In this document: positions 25,629 through 34,201 of the stretch, one piece after another
Position numbering within the stretch: the first letter of the stretch is position 1
How the letters are laid out: each line of letters opens with the position of its first letter
Assembly: GCA_016720685.1 (NCBI GenBank)
Contig: JADKKC010000015.1
Coordinates: forward strand, 1-64,000
DNA: 64,000 nt
Direction of reading: 5' to 3'
Source: Zoogloea sp.
GTDB lineage: Bacteria > Pseudomonadota > Gammaproteobacteria > Burkholderiales > Rhodocyclaceae
Translations under genes and position numbers: made by a program
Notes under the pieces: generated by a model
Databases searched by the model: none
The model's input: only the letters and a program-made list of their open reading frames with translations
What the model was told of the DNA's origin: nothing

Positions 25629-26048
25629 GGATTCGTCTATTGAACCCTGAACCGCGATGTTCGCTGAGGGGTTGCGAAGAACCTGCTGCGTCGCCTGGTC
25701 TCGCAATCCGGGACGGGCCGTACTCGCGGGTACGACGGCGTTCCTGGTTGCGACCTCGGGCCTGCTTGCAGAACCATCTTCGCGACCCCCGGTTTCAGGG
25801 CCATTAATCTGCGTGTGCGACTGTGCGCAATTGGTACAAGTTTATTGTCGAATACAGTACCATCGCCCTCTTTTTGTCTGGCGACGGACCTTCCTTTGGT
25901 TTTCCGGGAGCGGGTAAGTTGCTGGACTCATCCAGCGTTAAGTCGCTCCGGCGCGGCGCCGGCTGGTGCTGAATCTCTGAACAACACACTGTCAGGCAGG
26001 CGCGACGCATCAGGACCGAAAAACCGTCCAATAGTATATTTCAAAAAG
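25629..26048. other. non-coding divergent region between rne and rluC
   Basis: About 420 bp with no convincing gene; a short plus-strand frame at 25657-25917 lacks coding character. It contains an inverted repeat TGGTAC-N19-GTACCA at 25832-25862 and probably both promoters, but no clear -35/-10 pair could be assigned. Confidence 0.5.
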
Positions 26049-27005
26049 ATGGCCTTGAGTAAAACCCCCGCAGTGAGTCATGCCCGCGTGGATGAAGGCA
26101 GTGCCGGGCAGCGCATCGACAACTTTCTTGTTCGCGTTTGCAAGGGGGTGCCGAAGAGTCACATCTACCGCATCCTGCGAAGCGGGGAGGTGCGCGTGAA
26201 TAGCCGCCGGGTGGATCAGACCTACCGTCTGCAGATGGGCGACGAAGTGCGCATCCCGCCGATCCGTCTGGCCGAGAAGGAGACTGCGGCGCCGGTGCCG
26301 GTGGGTAAACCTTTCGATATCGTCTTCGAGGACGAGGCGCTGCTGGTCCTCGACAAGCCCGCCGGCCTGGCTGTTCATGGGGGGAGCGGCGTGAGTTTCG
26401 GGGTGATCGAGCAGTTGCGCCGACAGCGCCCGGAGGCGAAGTTCCTCGAACTCGTCCATCGCCTCGACCGGGAAACCTCAGGCCTTCTGATCGTTGCCAA
26501 GAAGCGTAGTGCGCTGACTGTGCTCCACGACATGATGCGCGATGGCCGGGTGCAGAAACGCTATCTCACGATGGTGGCCGGCCGCTGGCTGAACACGCTC
26601 CAGCACATCAAGCAGCCGCTCCTGAAGTATCTGATCGACAACGGCGAGCGACGTGTCAGCGTGAATCCGGAGGGCAAGCCGGCCCACAGCATCGTGCGCC
26701 TGGTGAGGCGCTGGCAGGGCTATAGTCTTGTCGAGGTGGAATTGAAAACCGGGCGTACGCACCAGATTCGCGTGCACCTCACCCATGCGGGCTTTCCCTT
26801 GTGCGGCGACGACAAGTACGGGGATTTTGCCCTCAACAAGCAGCTGGAAAAGGAAGGGCTCAAGCGCATGTTCCTGCATGCCGCCAGACTGGCCTTCCAT
26901 CATCCGCTGACCGATCAGCTGATTGAGCTTGCGTCGCCGTTGCCGGCCGAGCTGGACGAGTTTGTCGCGTATGTCGAACAGAGTCGGGAGAGGGAGTATG
27001 GGTAA
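26049..27005 (+). CDS. rluC: 23S rRNA pseudouridine synthase RluC
   Basis: 318 aa from ATG 26049. An N-terminal S4 RNA-binding domain (GQRIDNFLV, RSGEVRVN) precedes the RluA-family catalytic domain with HRLDRETSGLL (catalytic Asp), a TGRTHQIRVH motif and GDDKYG. RluC modifies three uridines of 23S rRNA. Its position divergent from rne matches the usual proteobacterial order. It overlaps the following HAD gene by 8 nt. Confidence 0.94.
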   Translation: MALSKTPAVSHARVDEGSAGQRIDNFLVRVCKGVPKSHIYRILRSGEVRVNSRRVDQTYRLQMGDEVRIPPIRLAEKETAAPVPVGKPFDIVFEDEALLVLDKPAGLAVHGGSGVSFGVIEQLRRQRPEAKFLELVHRLDRETSGLLIVAKKRSALTVLHDMMRDGRVQKRYLTMVAGRWLNTLQHIKQPLLKYLIDNGERRVSVNPEGKPAHSIVRLVRRWQGYSLVEVELKTGRTHQIRVHLTHAGFPLCGDDKYGDFALNKQLEKEGLKRMFLHAARLAFHHPLTDQLIELASPLPAELDEFVAYVEQSREREYG

Positions 27006-27666
27006 GGCTTTGACAAAGCGTTTTGAACTGATCGTCTTCGACTGGGACGGCACGCTGCTGGATTCTGCTGCCGCCATCGTCCATGCGATCCAGGCGGCCA
27101 GCGCCGATCTGGGTTTGCCGGTGCCTACCGACGCCCGCGCCCGTCACGTGATCGGGCTTGGCTTGTCGGATGCGTTGCATCACGCCGTGCCGGAGTTGCC
27201 GGCGGAGGCGTATCCGCAGATGGTCGAGCGTTACCGTCACCATTATTTGTCGAACGATCACGAACTCACGCTTTTCGACGGTACCGTCGAACTCATCGCA
27301 GAACTGCACGGCCGGGGGCATCTGCTGGCGGTGGCTACCGGCAAGAGCCGCAACGGGCTTGATCGGGCGTTGGGGTTTTCGGGGCTCAGGCGGTATTTTC
27401 ATGCCACCCGCTGTGCCGATGAGTGCTTTTCCAAGCCGCACCCGGCGATGCTCCATGAATTGATGGAGGAGCTTGGTGTGGCCGCCGGGTCCTGCCTGAT
27501 GATCGGTGATACCACCCACGATCTGCTGATGGCGAAGAATGCCGGGGTGGCCGGGCTGGCCGTGAGTTTCGGCGCCCATCCGGTGAATCAGCTCCAGGCT
27601 GAGGCGCCACTGGCCTGCGTTCATACGCCGGCCGAGTTGCGTGCCTGGCTTGAGGCGAACGCATGA
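26998..27666 (+). CDS. HAD-family phosphatase (phosphoglycolate phosphatase-like)
   Basis: 222 aa. The nucleophile motif VFDWDGTLLDS, the second motif AVATGKSR and the acidic MIGDTTHDLLMA motif define a subfamily I HAD hydrolase close to Gph. The substrate is not fixed by sequence; genes at this place downstream of rluC are commonly annotated this way. The ATG at 26998 is inside the rluC end, and the stop overlaps the Rieske start. Confidence 0.88.
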   Translation: MGKALTKRFELIVFDWDGTLLDSAAAIVHAIQAASADLGLPVPTDARARHVIGLGLSDALHHAVPELPAEAYPQMVERYRHHYLSNDHELTLFDGTVELIAELHGRGHLLAVATGKSRNGLDRALGFSGLRRYFHATRCADECFSKPHPAMLHELMEELGVAAGSCLMIGDTTHDLLMAKNAGVAGLAVSFGAHPVNQLQAEAPLACVHTPAELRAWLEANA

Positions 27667-27989
27667 TTTGCACCTCCGCCGAGCTTCAGGATGGCGGCGA
27701 TGGCGTCAGATTTACCGTGACACGGCCGGCGGGTGAGCGTGCCGCCTTCGTGGTGCGCTTCGAGGGGAAGGTTTATGCCTACCTGAACCGCTGTGCCCAC
27801 GTGCCCATCGAGCTGGATTGGCTGCCGGGTCGCTTTTTCGATGATTCGCGCCGGTATCTGATTTGCGCAACGCACGGTGCCTTGTATGCGCCGGACAGCG
27901 GGCGCTGCGTGGCTGGGCCGTGCCAGAACGGGCGGCTGGAGGTGTTGCCGGTCGTCGAGCGCGACGGGGGTGTTTTCCTGGTCGGATGA
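27663..27989 (+). CDS. Rieske [2Fe-2S] domain protein
   Basis: 108 aa, essentially a single Rieske domain. The cluster ligands are C-x-H in NRCAHVP and C-x-x-H in CATHGALY. Stand-alone ferredoxin-type Rieske proteins of this size pass electrons to unknown partners. It overlaps the HAD gene as ATGA (27663) and ends the rluC operon. Confidence 0.9.
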   Translation: MICTSAELQDGGDGVRFTVTRPAGERAAFVVRFEGKVYAYLNRCAHVPIELDWLPGRFFDDSRRYLICATHGALYAPDSGRCVAGPCQNGRLEVLPVVERDGGVFLVG

Positions 27990-27998
27990 GGGCGCTGG

Positions 27999-28712
27999 TC
28001 AGCCGGCGAGCAGAAGGAATACCGTGGGCCGCTTTGCCAGATCTGGCGCAGCGGCCTTTTTCCATTCGGCGATCCGGCGGGTGGTGATCCACTCGCTTTC
28101 GACGGTCAGGTCGCGGGCGATGCAGAGGCGGGTTTCCGGCCCGCAGGTGCTGCGCAGCGCCTCGAACATGCGGTCGTTGCGGTAGGGGGTTTCGATGAAC
28201 AGCTGGGTGCGCGAGAGGCGCGCTGATTCGGTTTCGAGTTCCTTGATGCGCTTTTTGCGGGCGTCTTCGTCCACTGGCAGATAGCCGTGAAAGGCGAAGC
28301 TCTGGCCGTTGAGGCCGGAGGCCATCAACGCAAGCAGCAGTGAGGATGGTCCGACCATCGGCACGACGCGGATGCCTGCTTCGTGGGCGCGGCGGACGAG
28401 GAGGGCGCCCGGGTCGGCTACTGCCGGGCAGCCGGCCTCCGACATCAGGCCTGCATCCCGGCCGGCCAGCAGCGGGGCGAGAAGGGTGTCGAGATCGGCC
28501 GGGCCGGGTTTTTCGGGCAGCTCGCGGATGTCGAGCTCACGCATGGGGCGCGGGTGCTCGAAGCGCTTGAGTTCGGCGCGGGCCGTGCGCGCGTTCTCGA
28601 CGACAAAGTAGTCTAGGCCGCGCGCGCGGGCGCCGACTTCGGCTGGTGTTGTCAGGCTCGTCGCGGCTGGGCCGAGGCTGACGGGAATCAGGTAGAGGGT
28701 GCCGCTTGTCAT
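27999..28712 (-). CDS. RsmI-like tetrapyrrole-methylase family SAM methyltransferase
   Basis: 237 aa. Motifs include LYLIPVSLG at the N-terminus, SEAGCPAVADPG, VPMVGPSSLLLALMASG and QLFIETPYRN, as in the RsmI (16S rRNA 2'-O-methyltransferase) group. The N-terminus differs from classical RsmI (which has a VATPIGN start), so this may be the shorter paralogue common in betaproteobacteria. It sits 2 bp downstream of maf. Confidence 0.85.
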   Translation of the reverse strand: MTSGTLYLIPVSLGPAATSLTTPAEVGARARGLDYFVVENARTARAELKRFEHPRPMRELDIRELPEKPGPADLDTLLAPLLAGRDAGLMSEAGCPAVADPGALLVRRAHEAGIRVVPMVGPSSLLLALMASGLNGQSFAFHGYLPVDEDARKKRIKELETESARLSRTQLFIETPYRNDRMFEALRSTCGPETRLCIARDLTVESEWITTRRIAEWKKAAAPDLAKRPTVFLLLAG

Positions 28713-28714
28713 GG

Positions 28715-29290
28715 TTACGGCAGCACCACGCCTTCGTTGCGCAGCATGCGTGCCAGCGCGATCAGCGGTAGGCCGACAAGGGCGTTGGGGTCGTCGCCAC
28801 GGAGTGCGTCGAGAAGCGTGATGCCCAGTCCTTCGGACTTGGCGCTGCCGGCGCAGTCGAGCGGGCGCTCCTTTTCGACGTAGCGCACGATTTCGTCGTC
28901 GGCCAGCGTGCGGAAGCGGACTTCAGTTGGCACCGCATCCACTTGGACATGGCCGCTGCGGGTGTTGAGCACAGCCAGCGCAGTGTGGAAGATCACCGTT
29001 CGGCCGCTCATGGACTTGAGCTGGGCGATGGCGCGCTCGACGGTGCCGGGCTTGCCGAAGCGGTCGTTGTCCATGTAGGCAACCTGATCGCTGCCGATAA
29101 TGAGCGCGTCCTTGAACTGCCCGGCAACCGCCCTGGCCTTTTCGACGGCGAGGCGCTCTGCGGTGGTCCAGGGGGCTTCGTCGGGCTGCGGGCTTTCGTC
29201 CAGATCCGGGTGGGCGACGTCGAAGGGCAGGCCGAAGCGCTGCAGGAGTTCGCGGCGATAGGCCGACGTGGAGGCGAGGACGAGTTTCAT
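28715..29290 (-). CDS. Maf/YceF-like nucleoside triphosphate pyrophosphatase
   Basis: 191 aa from ATG 29290. The N-terminal LVLASTSAYRRELL, the conserved catalytic Asp region GSDQVAYMD and KPGTVERA are Maf family features. The sequence is closer to the YceF (m7GTP pyrophosphatase) than the dTTP/UTP branch, judged by eye. The longer frame upstream to 29995 is antisense to yceD and is rejected. It is divergent from yceD-rpmF. Confidence 0.9.
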   Translation of the reverse strand: MKLVLASTSAYRRELLQRFGLPFDVAHPDLDESPQPDEAPWTTAERLAVEKARAVAGQFKDALIIGSDQVAYMDNDRFGKPGTVERAIAQLKSMSGRTVIFHTALAVLNTRSGHVQVDAVPTEVRFRTLADDEIVRYVEKERPLDCAGSAKSEGLGITLLDALRGDDPNALVGLPLIALARMLRNEGVVLP

Positions 29291-29380
29291 GAGCGGGGCG
29301 GGCGTCGTTCCGATGGTGCCGAACGGCGCGTTAAGCAGGGTTTTGACACAGGCAGCCGAAAATAATATCATGCCGCGCTT

Positions 29381-29875
29381 ATGTCGCAAGAACGCTTCGT
29401 GATCGACCTTCGGGCGCTGGCCAAAGATGGACGTCGCCTTGATGGCGAGGTGCCTGTCATTCAGCTCGGCCGTTTGGCTGAGTCGGTGCAGGAGTCCACC
29501 GGAACCGTGATTTTCGGGTTTCAGGGTGAGCGTGACGACGAGGGCAAGCTTTACGTTGATCTGGAAATCCGGAGTGATCTGGTTTTGCAGTGTCAGCGGT
29601 GTCTCGACGCCATGGTCTGGCCCTGTGAAGTGCAGAATCGACTCCTGCTTCTCCGCCCCGGTGAGCAACCGCCGGAGGATGAGCTGGAAAACGACGCGGT
29701 GGATTCCCTCGAGGTTGAGCCGCTGACCGATCTGCTGGCCTTGGTGGAGGATGAGGTGCTGCTGGCCTTGCCGCTGGTGCCGCGTCACGAAAGTTGCGAA
29801 CCGCCGGTCAAGTCCGGCGTCGATGAAGAGATTTCGCCCTTCGCCGTTCTGCGCCAGTTGCGCGGCAAGGTTTAA
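29381..29875 (+). CDS. yceD: YceD family protein (DUF177)
   Basis: 164 aa with the DUF177 cysteine pair in LQCQRCLDAM and an acidic C-terminal half. YceD homologues influence 23S rRNA accumulation and nearly always precede rpmF, as here (22-bp gap). The start ATG at 29381 is 90 bp from the divergent maf. Confidence 0.92.
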   Translation: MSQERFVIDLRALAKDGRRLDGEVPVIQLGRLAESVQESTGTVIFGFQGERDDEGKLYVDLEIRSDLVLQCQRCLDAMVWPCEVQNRLLLLRPGEQPPEDELENDAVDSLEVEPLTDLLALVEDEVLLALPLVPRHESCEPPVKSGVDEEISPFAVLRQLRGKV

Positions 29876-29897
29876 AGTATTCCTCAAGGAGTTTTTC

Positions 29898-30077
29898 ATG
29901 GCTGTCCAACAGAACAAGAAGTCCCCGTCCAAGCGCGGTATGCACCGCTCCCACGATTTCCTCGTGGCTCCCCCGCTGGCCATCGAGCCGACCACCGGCG
30001 AAGTGCACCTGCGTCACCACGTTTCGCCGTCCGGCGTTTACCGTGGCAAGAAGGTTGCCAAGGCCAAGGGCGAGTAA
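29898..30077 (+). CDS. rpmF: 50S ribosomal protein L32
   Basis: 59 aa, beginning MAVQQNKKSPSKRGMHRSHD and ending with a Lys-rich KKVAKAKGE. It has no zinc-binding cysteines (C-minus form). AAGGAG lies 8 nt upstream. The terminator at 30090 separates it from plsX. Confidence 0.97.
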   Translation: MAVQQNKKSPSKRGMHRSHDFLVAPPLAIEPTTGEVHLRHHVSPSGVYRGKKVAKAKGE

Positions 30078-30089
30078 TTCTCCCGCGTT

Positions 30090-30128
30090 AAAAACGGCGC
30101 GACGCCTTCGGGTGATCGCGCCGTTTTT
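30090..30128 (+). terminator. rho-independent terminator after rpmF
   Basis: 13-bp stem AAAAACGGCGCGA / TCGCGCCGTTTTT with a 13-nt loop, ending in five T. Confidence 0.9.
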
Positions 30129-30166
30129 ACAACGATTCTGCAAAACTCCTTCTCTGATTGCGCCGA

Positions 30167-31180
30167 ATGACTGTCACCCTGGCTATTGACTGCATGGGGG
30201 GCGATCACGGCCCTTCGGTAACCGTTCCGGCTGCTCTGCATTTCTTGCGGGCCGACCGTGATACCCGGATTGTGCTCGTAGGGCGGCCGGAGGCGATTGA
30301 GCCGCACCTGGGCACGGCGCTTGCCGAGTTCGGCGAGAGACTGCGCGTTCAGCGAGCGTCGGAGGTCGTCGGCATGGACGAGCCTCCAGCCCTGGCCATG
30401 CGCAGCAAGAAGGATTCCTCGATGCGCGTGGCGGTTGATCTCGTCAAGTCCGGCGACGCGCAGGCTGCGGTTTCGGCTGGCAACACCGGGGCGCTCATGG
30501 CGATCTCCCGTTTTGTGCTGAAGACGCTTCCGGGCATCGACCGTCCTGCAATCTGCAGCACGCTGCCCACCTTGCGCGGCCAGACTCACGTCCTCGATCT
30601 CGGCGCCAACGTCGATTGTTCGCCTGAGCACCTCCTCCAGTTCGCTATCATGGGCGCCATGCTGGTGGCTGCCGTCGAGCATAACGAGCGGCCGAGTGTC
30701 GGCCTGCTCAATATCGGCGAAGAAGACATCAAGGGCAACGAGACGGTCAAGCAGGCCGCAGTGCTGCTGCGCAACAGCGGCCTTAACTTCTACGGTAACG
30801 TGGAAGGCAATGACATTTACAAAGGCACCGTCGATGTCGTCGTGTGTGACGGCTTCGTAGGTAACGTGGCCCTCAAGACGTCCGAGGGGCTTGCCCAGAT
30901 GATGGCAACCTTTCTGCGCGAGCAGTTTTCGCGTAACTGGATGACCAAACTGGCAGCCGTCTTTGCGATGTCGGCCCTGAAGGGTTTCAAGCACAAGGTC
31001 GACTCCCGTCGCTACAATGGCGCGGCGCTATTGGGCTTGCGGGGGGTGGTGGTCAAGAGCCACGGCTCGGCGGATGCTTTTGCCTTTGAGCAGGCTATTT
31101 ACCGGGCTTCCGAAGCGGCGCGCAACCGGTTGATCGAACGCATCAGCGAACGAATGGAACGTGAAAGGTCCGAGGGATGA
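30167..31180 (+). CDS. plsX: phosphate acyltransferase PlsX
   Basis: PlsX makes acyl-phosphate from acyl-ACP for phospholipid synthesis. 337 aa with IDCMGGDHGP, SAGNTGALMA, DLGANVDC and CDGFVGNVALKTSEG signatures. An in-frame TTG at 30158 would add three residues; the ATG at 30167 is preferred. It leads the fab operon and overlaps fabH by 4 nt. Confidence 0.96.
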   Translation: MTVTLAIDCMGGDHGPSVTVPAALHFLRADRDTRIVLVGRPEAIEPHLGTALAEFGERLRVQRASEVVGMDEPPALAMRSKKDSSMRVAVDLVKSGDAQAAVSAGNTGALMAISRFVLKTLPGIDRPAICSTLPTLRGQTHVLDLGANVDCSPEHLLQFAIMGAMLVAAVEHNERPSVGLLNIGEEDIKGNETVKQAAVLLRNSGLNFYGNVEGNDIYKGTVDVVVCDGFVGNVALKTSEGLAQMMATFLREQFSRNWMTKLAAVFAMSALKGFKHKVDSRRYNGAALLGLRGVVVKSHGSADAFAFEQAIYRASEAARNRLIERISERMERERSEG

Positions 31181-32142
31181 TCCATGCACGAGTGATCGGC
31201 ACAGGCAGTTTTTTGCCAGGCGAGCCGGTGAGCAACAGCGATCTGGTCGCACGTGGCATCGAGACGTCCGACGACTGGATCGTCGAGCGTACCGGTATCA
31301 GAATGCGACATCTGGCTGCGCCGGATGTCACGGCCAGTCAGCTGGCCTACGAGGCCAGTGTGCGTGCGATTGCCGCTGCGGGTTGCCAGCCTTCCGACAT
31401 CGACCTGGTCATCGTCGCCACATCGACGCCTGATTACATCTTTCCGAGTACGGCGGCGCTGTTGCAGGCACGTCTCGGCATCGTCAATGGCGGCGCTGCG
31501 TTCGATCTGCAGGCAGTCTGTACCGGCTTTGCCTACGCGCTTGCAACCGCCGAGAAGTTCATTCGCTCCGGCAGCAACCAGCGTGCGCTGGTTGTGGGTG
31601 CCGAGGTCTTCTCGCGCATTCTAGACTGGAGCGATCGTGGCACCTGTGTGCTCTTCGGTGACGGGGCTGGTGCGGTGGTGCTTGAGGCGTCCGACACGCC
31701 CGGCATCCTGGCGACGGCGCTGCATGCCGACGGCAGTCACAATTCCATCCTGAATGTGCCCGGGCAGGTGAATCGCGGTGAGATCACCGGCGATCCATTC
31801 CTGCGCATGGATGGTCAGGCAGTCTTCAAGTTTGCAGTCCGGGCGCTCGCCGACGTAGCCCGTGAGGTGGTGGAGCAGGCCGGGCTCGGCATCGACGATG
31901 TGGACTGGCTGATTCCCCATCAGGCCAATATCCGGATCATGCAGGCTACCGCCAAGCGCCTCGGCGTGCCGCCGGAAAAGGTGATTGCCACCGTCGGTGA
32001 GCATGGCAACACGTCGGCGGCCTCGATTCCGCTGGCGCTCGATCTGGCCGTTCGTGACGGACGCATCCAGCGCGGGCAGAAAATCCTGCTCGAGGGGGTT
32101 GGCGGCGGCTTCACCTGGGGCGCCGTGCTCCTCGAGTTCTGA
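31177..32142 (+). CDS. fabH: 3-oxoacyl-ACP synthase III (FabH)
   Basis: Initiates fatty acid synthesis by condensing acetyl-CoA with malonyl-ACP. 321 aa with the triad Cys in LQAVCTGFAYAL, His in IPHQANIRI and Asn in GEHGNTSAAS. ATGA overlap with plsX. Confidence 0.96.
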   Translation: MIHARVIGTGSFLPGEPVSNSDLVARGIETSDDWIVERTGIRMRHLAAPDVTASQLAYEASVRAIAAAGCQPSDIDLVIVATSTPDYIFPSTAALLQARLGIVNGGAAFDLQAVCTGFAYALATAEKFIRSGSNQRALVVGAEVFSRILDWSDRGTCVLFGDGAGAVVLEASDTPGILATALHADGSHNSILNVPGQVNRGEITGDPFLRMDGQAVFKFAVRALADVAREVVEQAGLGIDDVDWLIPHQANIRIMQATAKRLGVPPEKVIATVGEHGNTSAASIPLALDLAVRDGRIQRGQKILLEGVGGGFTWGAVLLEF

Positions 32143-32175
32143 GAATCAGTCATAGCCACTTAAGGACGGGGATTG

Positions 32176-33111
32176 ATGAATTTCGCTTTTGTTTTTCCGG
32201 GCCAGGGTTCCCAGTCGGTCGGCATGATGGCCGCCTACGGCGATTCTGCGGTTATCCGTGAAACCTTCGCCGAAGCCTCGGCTGCACTCGGGGAGGATCT
32301 CTGGCAGATGGTGGCCGATGGTCCCGCCGAGCTCCTCGCGCAAACCGTCAACACCCAGCCGCTGATGCTGACTGCCGGTATCGCCGTATATCGTGAGTGG
32401 ATCGCCCGCGGCGGTGCCGTGCCGGCGCTGGTTGCCGGGCACAGCCTGGGCGAGTATTCGGCGCTTGTGGCGGCCGGTGCGCTCGACTTTCAGGATGCGG
32501 TCAAGCTCGTCCGTCTGCGTGCGCAGGCGATGCAGGAGGCCGTCCCGCAAGGTGAAGGGGCCATGGCGGCGCTGCTGGGGCTCGACGAGGCCCAGGCAGT
32601 GGAAGCCTGTGCCGAAGCGGCACAGGGTGAGGTGGTTTCGGCCGCCAATCTCAATTCCCCCGGTCAGATCGTCATCGCCGGTTCGCGCGCTGCTGTCGAG
32701 AGGGCGATCGTTGCCGCCAAGGCACGTGGGGCCAAGCGTGGCGTCTTGCTGCCCGTGAGCGCGCCCTTCCACTGTGCGCTGATGAAGCCTGCCGCCGAAC
32801 GACTGCAGCAACGCCTCGCCGAGATCGAAGTCCGGGTGCCGTCGATTGCCGTGCTCAACAACGTGGACGTGGCCGTCGAAGATCAGCCTGCGCGCATCAA
32901 GGACGCACTGGTGCGCCAGGCTTACTCGCCGGTGCGCTGGATCGAGACGGTGCAGGAGATCGCCCGTCGCGGCTCAACCCACGTTTTCGAGTGCGGCCCT
33001 GGCAAGGTTCTGGCCGGCATGACCAAGCGTATCGAGGGTAGCCTGCAGGGCGGTGCGATTGCCGACGCGGCCAGTCTCGCAGACATTCTCCAGACGACGG
33101 AGGCGGCATGA
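32176..33111 (+). CDS. fabD: malonyl-CoA:ACP transacylase (FabD)
   Basis: 311 aa from ATG 32176 (a TTG lies one codon upstream). The catalytic Ser is in AGHSLGEYSALV, the GQGSQ motif lies near the N-terminus (FPGQGSQSVGM) and the His is in PVSAPFHCALM. It loads malonyl groups onto ACP. It overlaps fabG by 4 nt. Confidence 0.96.
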   Translation: MNFAFVFPGQGSQSVGMMAAYGDSAVIRETFAEASAALGEDLWQMVADGPAELLAQTVNTQPLMLTAGIAVYREWIARGGAVPALVAGHSLGEYSALVAAGALDFQDAVKLVRLRAQAMQEAVPQGEGAMAALLGLDEAQAVEACAEAAQGEVVSAANLNSPGQIVIAGSRAAVERAIVAAKARGAKRGVLLPVSAPFHCALMKPAAERLQQRLAEIEVRVPSIAVLNNVDVAVEDQPARIKDALVRQAYSPVRWIETVQEIARRGSTHVFECGPGKVLAGMTKRIEGSLQGGAIADAASLADILQTTEAA

Positions 33112-33856
33112 CACAGGTTTTGCAGGGACAGGTAGCGCTGGTGACCGGCGCTTCACGCGGTATCGGCCGGGCGATCGCCCTTGAGTTGGGACGTCTTGGT
33201 GCCACCGTGGTAGGCACGGCCACCTCGGCAGCCGGTGCCGCTGATATCCAGGCCGGGCTCGAGGCTGCAGGCGTTGCGGGTCGCGGACTGGCGCTGGATG
33301 TGACCGATGCAGCGGCCTGCGAGGCTGCGATCGGCGAGATCGAGAAGGCGTTCGGTGCGGTTGTCATCCTTGTGAATAACGCGGGTATCACCCGTGACAA
33401 CCTCTCGATGCGCATGAAGGATTCCGAGTGGGATGCGGTGCTCGATACCAATCTCAAGTCGGTTTTCCGCATGTCCAGACTTGTCATGCGCGGCATGATG
33501 AAGGCCCGGAATGGCCGGATCATCAACATCACGTCGGTGGTCGGGAGCTCGGGCAACCCTGGTCAGGCCAATTACGCGGCTGCCAAGGCCGGCGTCGCAG
33601 GCATGAGCCGTGCGCTGGCCCAGGAGCTGGGTAGTCGCAACATCACGGTCAATTGTGTCGCACCGGGCTTCATTGATACCGACATGACCAAGGAACTGCC
33701 CGAAGCCCAACGGGAAGCGCTGCAGGGCAAGATTGCCCTCGGTCGCCTCGGCAAGCCGGAAGAAATTGCAGCGGTGGTAGCTTTCTGGCCTCCCCGGCCG
33801 CATCCTATGTGACGGGTGCCACCCTTCACGTGAATGGCGGTATGTACATGGCGTAA
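33108..33856 (+). CDS. fabG: 3-oxoacyl-ACP reductase FabG, one-base deletion near the 3' end
   Basis: SDR-fold reductase. The cofactor motif TGASRGIG, NNAG, and the catalytic Ser, Tyr (NYAAAKAG) and Lys are intact. Near 33783-33786 the frame breaks: one missing C in a TTC-CTG context changes VAFLASPAA into VAFWPPRPH and a premature stop at 33812. The lost tail, read in the next frame, gives SYVTGATLHVNGGMYMA ending at 33856 and a normal 249-aa protein. Because FabG is essential in most bacteria, a sequencing error is by far the simplest reading. Confidence 0.9.
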
Positions 33857-33943
33857 ATCTCGCCGTACTGGCGAGGGTGCGTGTTTTTGGTAGAATGCGG
33901 GGGTTTTGAATTCACCCCGCTCAATCAGCGAAGGAGTTGCTAT

Positions 33944-34183
33944 ATGGAAAATCTTGAACAGCGCGTTAAAAAAATCGTTGCCGAACAACTTGGCGTCAAC
34001 GAATCCGAAATCAAGAACGAATCGTCCTTCGTGGATGATCTTGGCGCCGACTCCCTCGACACCGTCGAGCTGGTGATGGCCCTTGAAGAAGAGTTCGAGT
34101 GCGAAATCCCTGACGAAGAAGCCGAAAAGATCACCAGCGTTCAGCAGGCGATCGACTACGTTTCCGCCCATCTCAAGAAGTAA
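33944..34183 (+). CDS. acpP: acyl carrier protein
   Basis: 79 aa from ATG 33944 with AAGGAG upstream. The phosphopantetheine Ser is in GADSLDTVELVM; the protein is strongly acidic and helical. A TAGAAT -10-like element at about 33891 may give acpP its own promoter inside the fab cluster. Confidence 0.97.
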   Translation: MENLEQRVKKIVAEQLGVNESEIKNESSFVDDLGADSLDTVELVMALEEEFECEIPDEEAEKITSVQQAIDYVSAHLKK

Positions 34184-34201
34184 GACTCGCAGGAGCCTGC
34201 C

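Noticed and set aside
25657..25917. 86-codon plus-strand frame between rne and rluC
   Set aside because: Composition and translation look non-coding, there is no ribosome-binding site, and it spans the likely promoter region.
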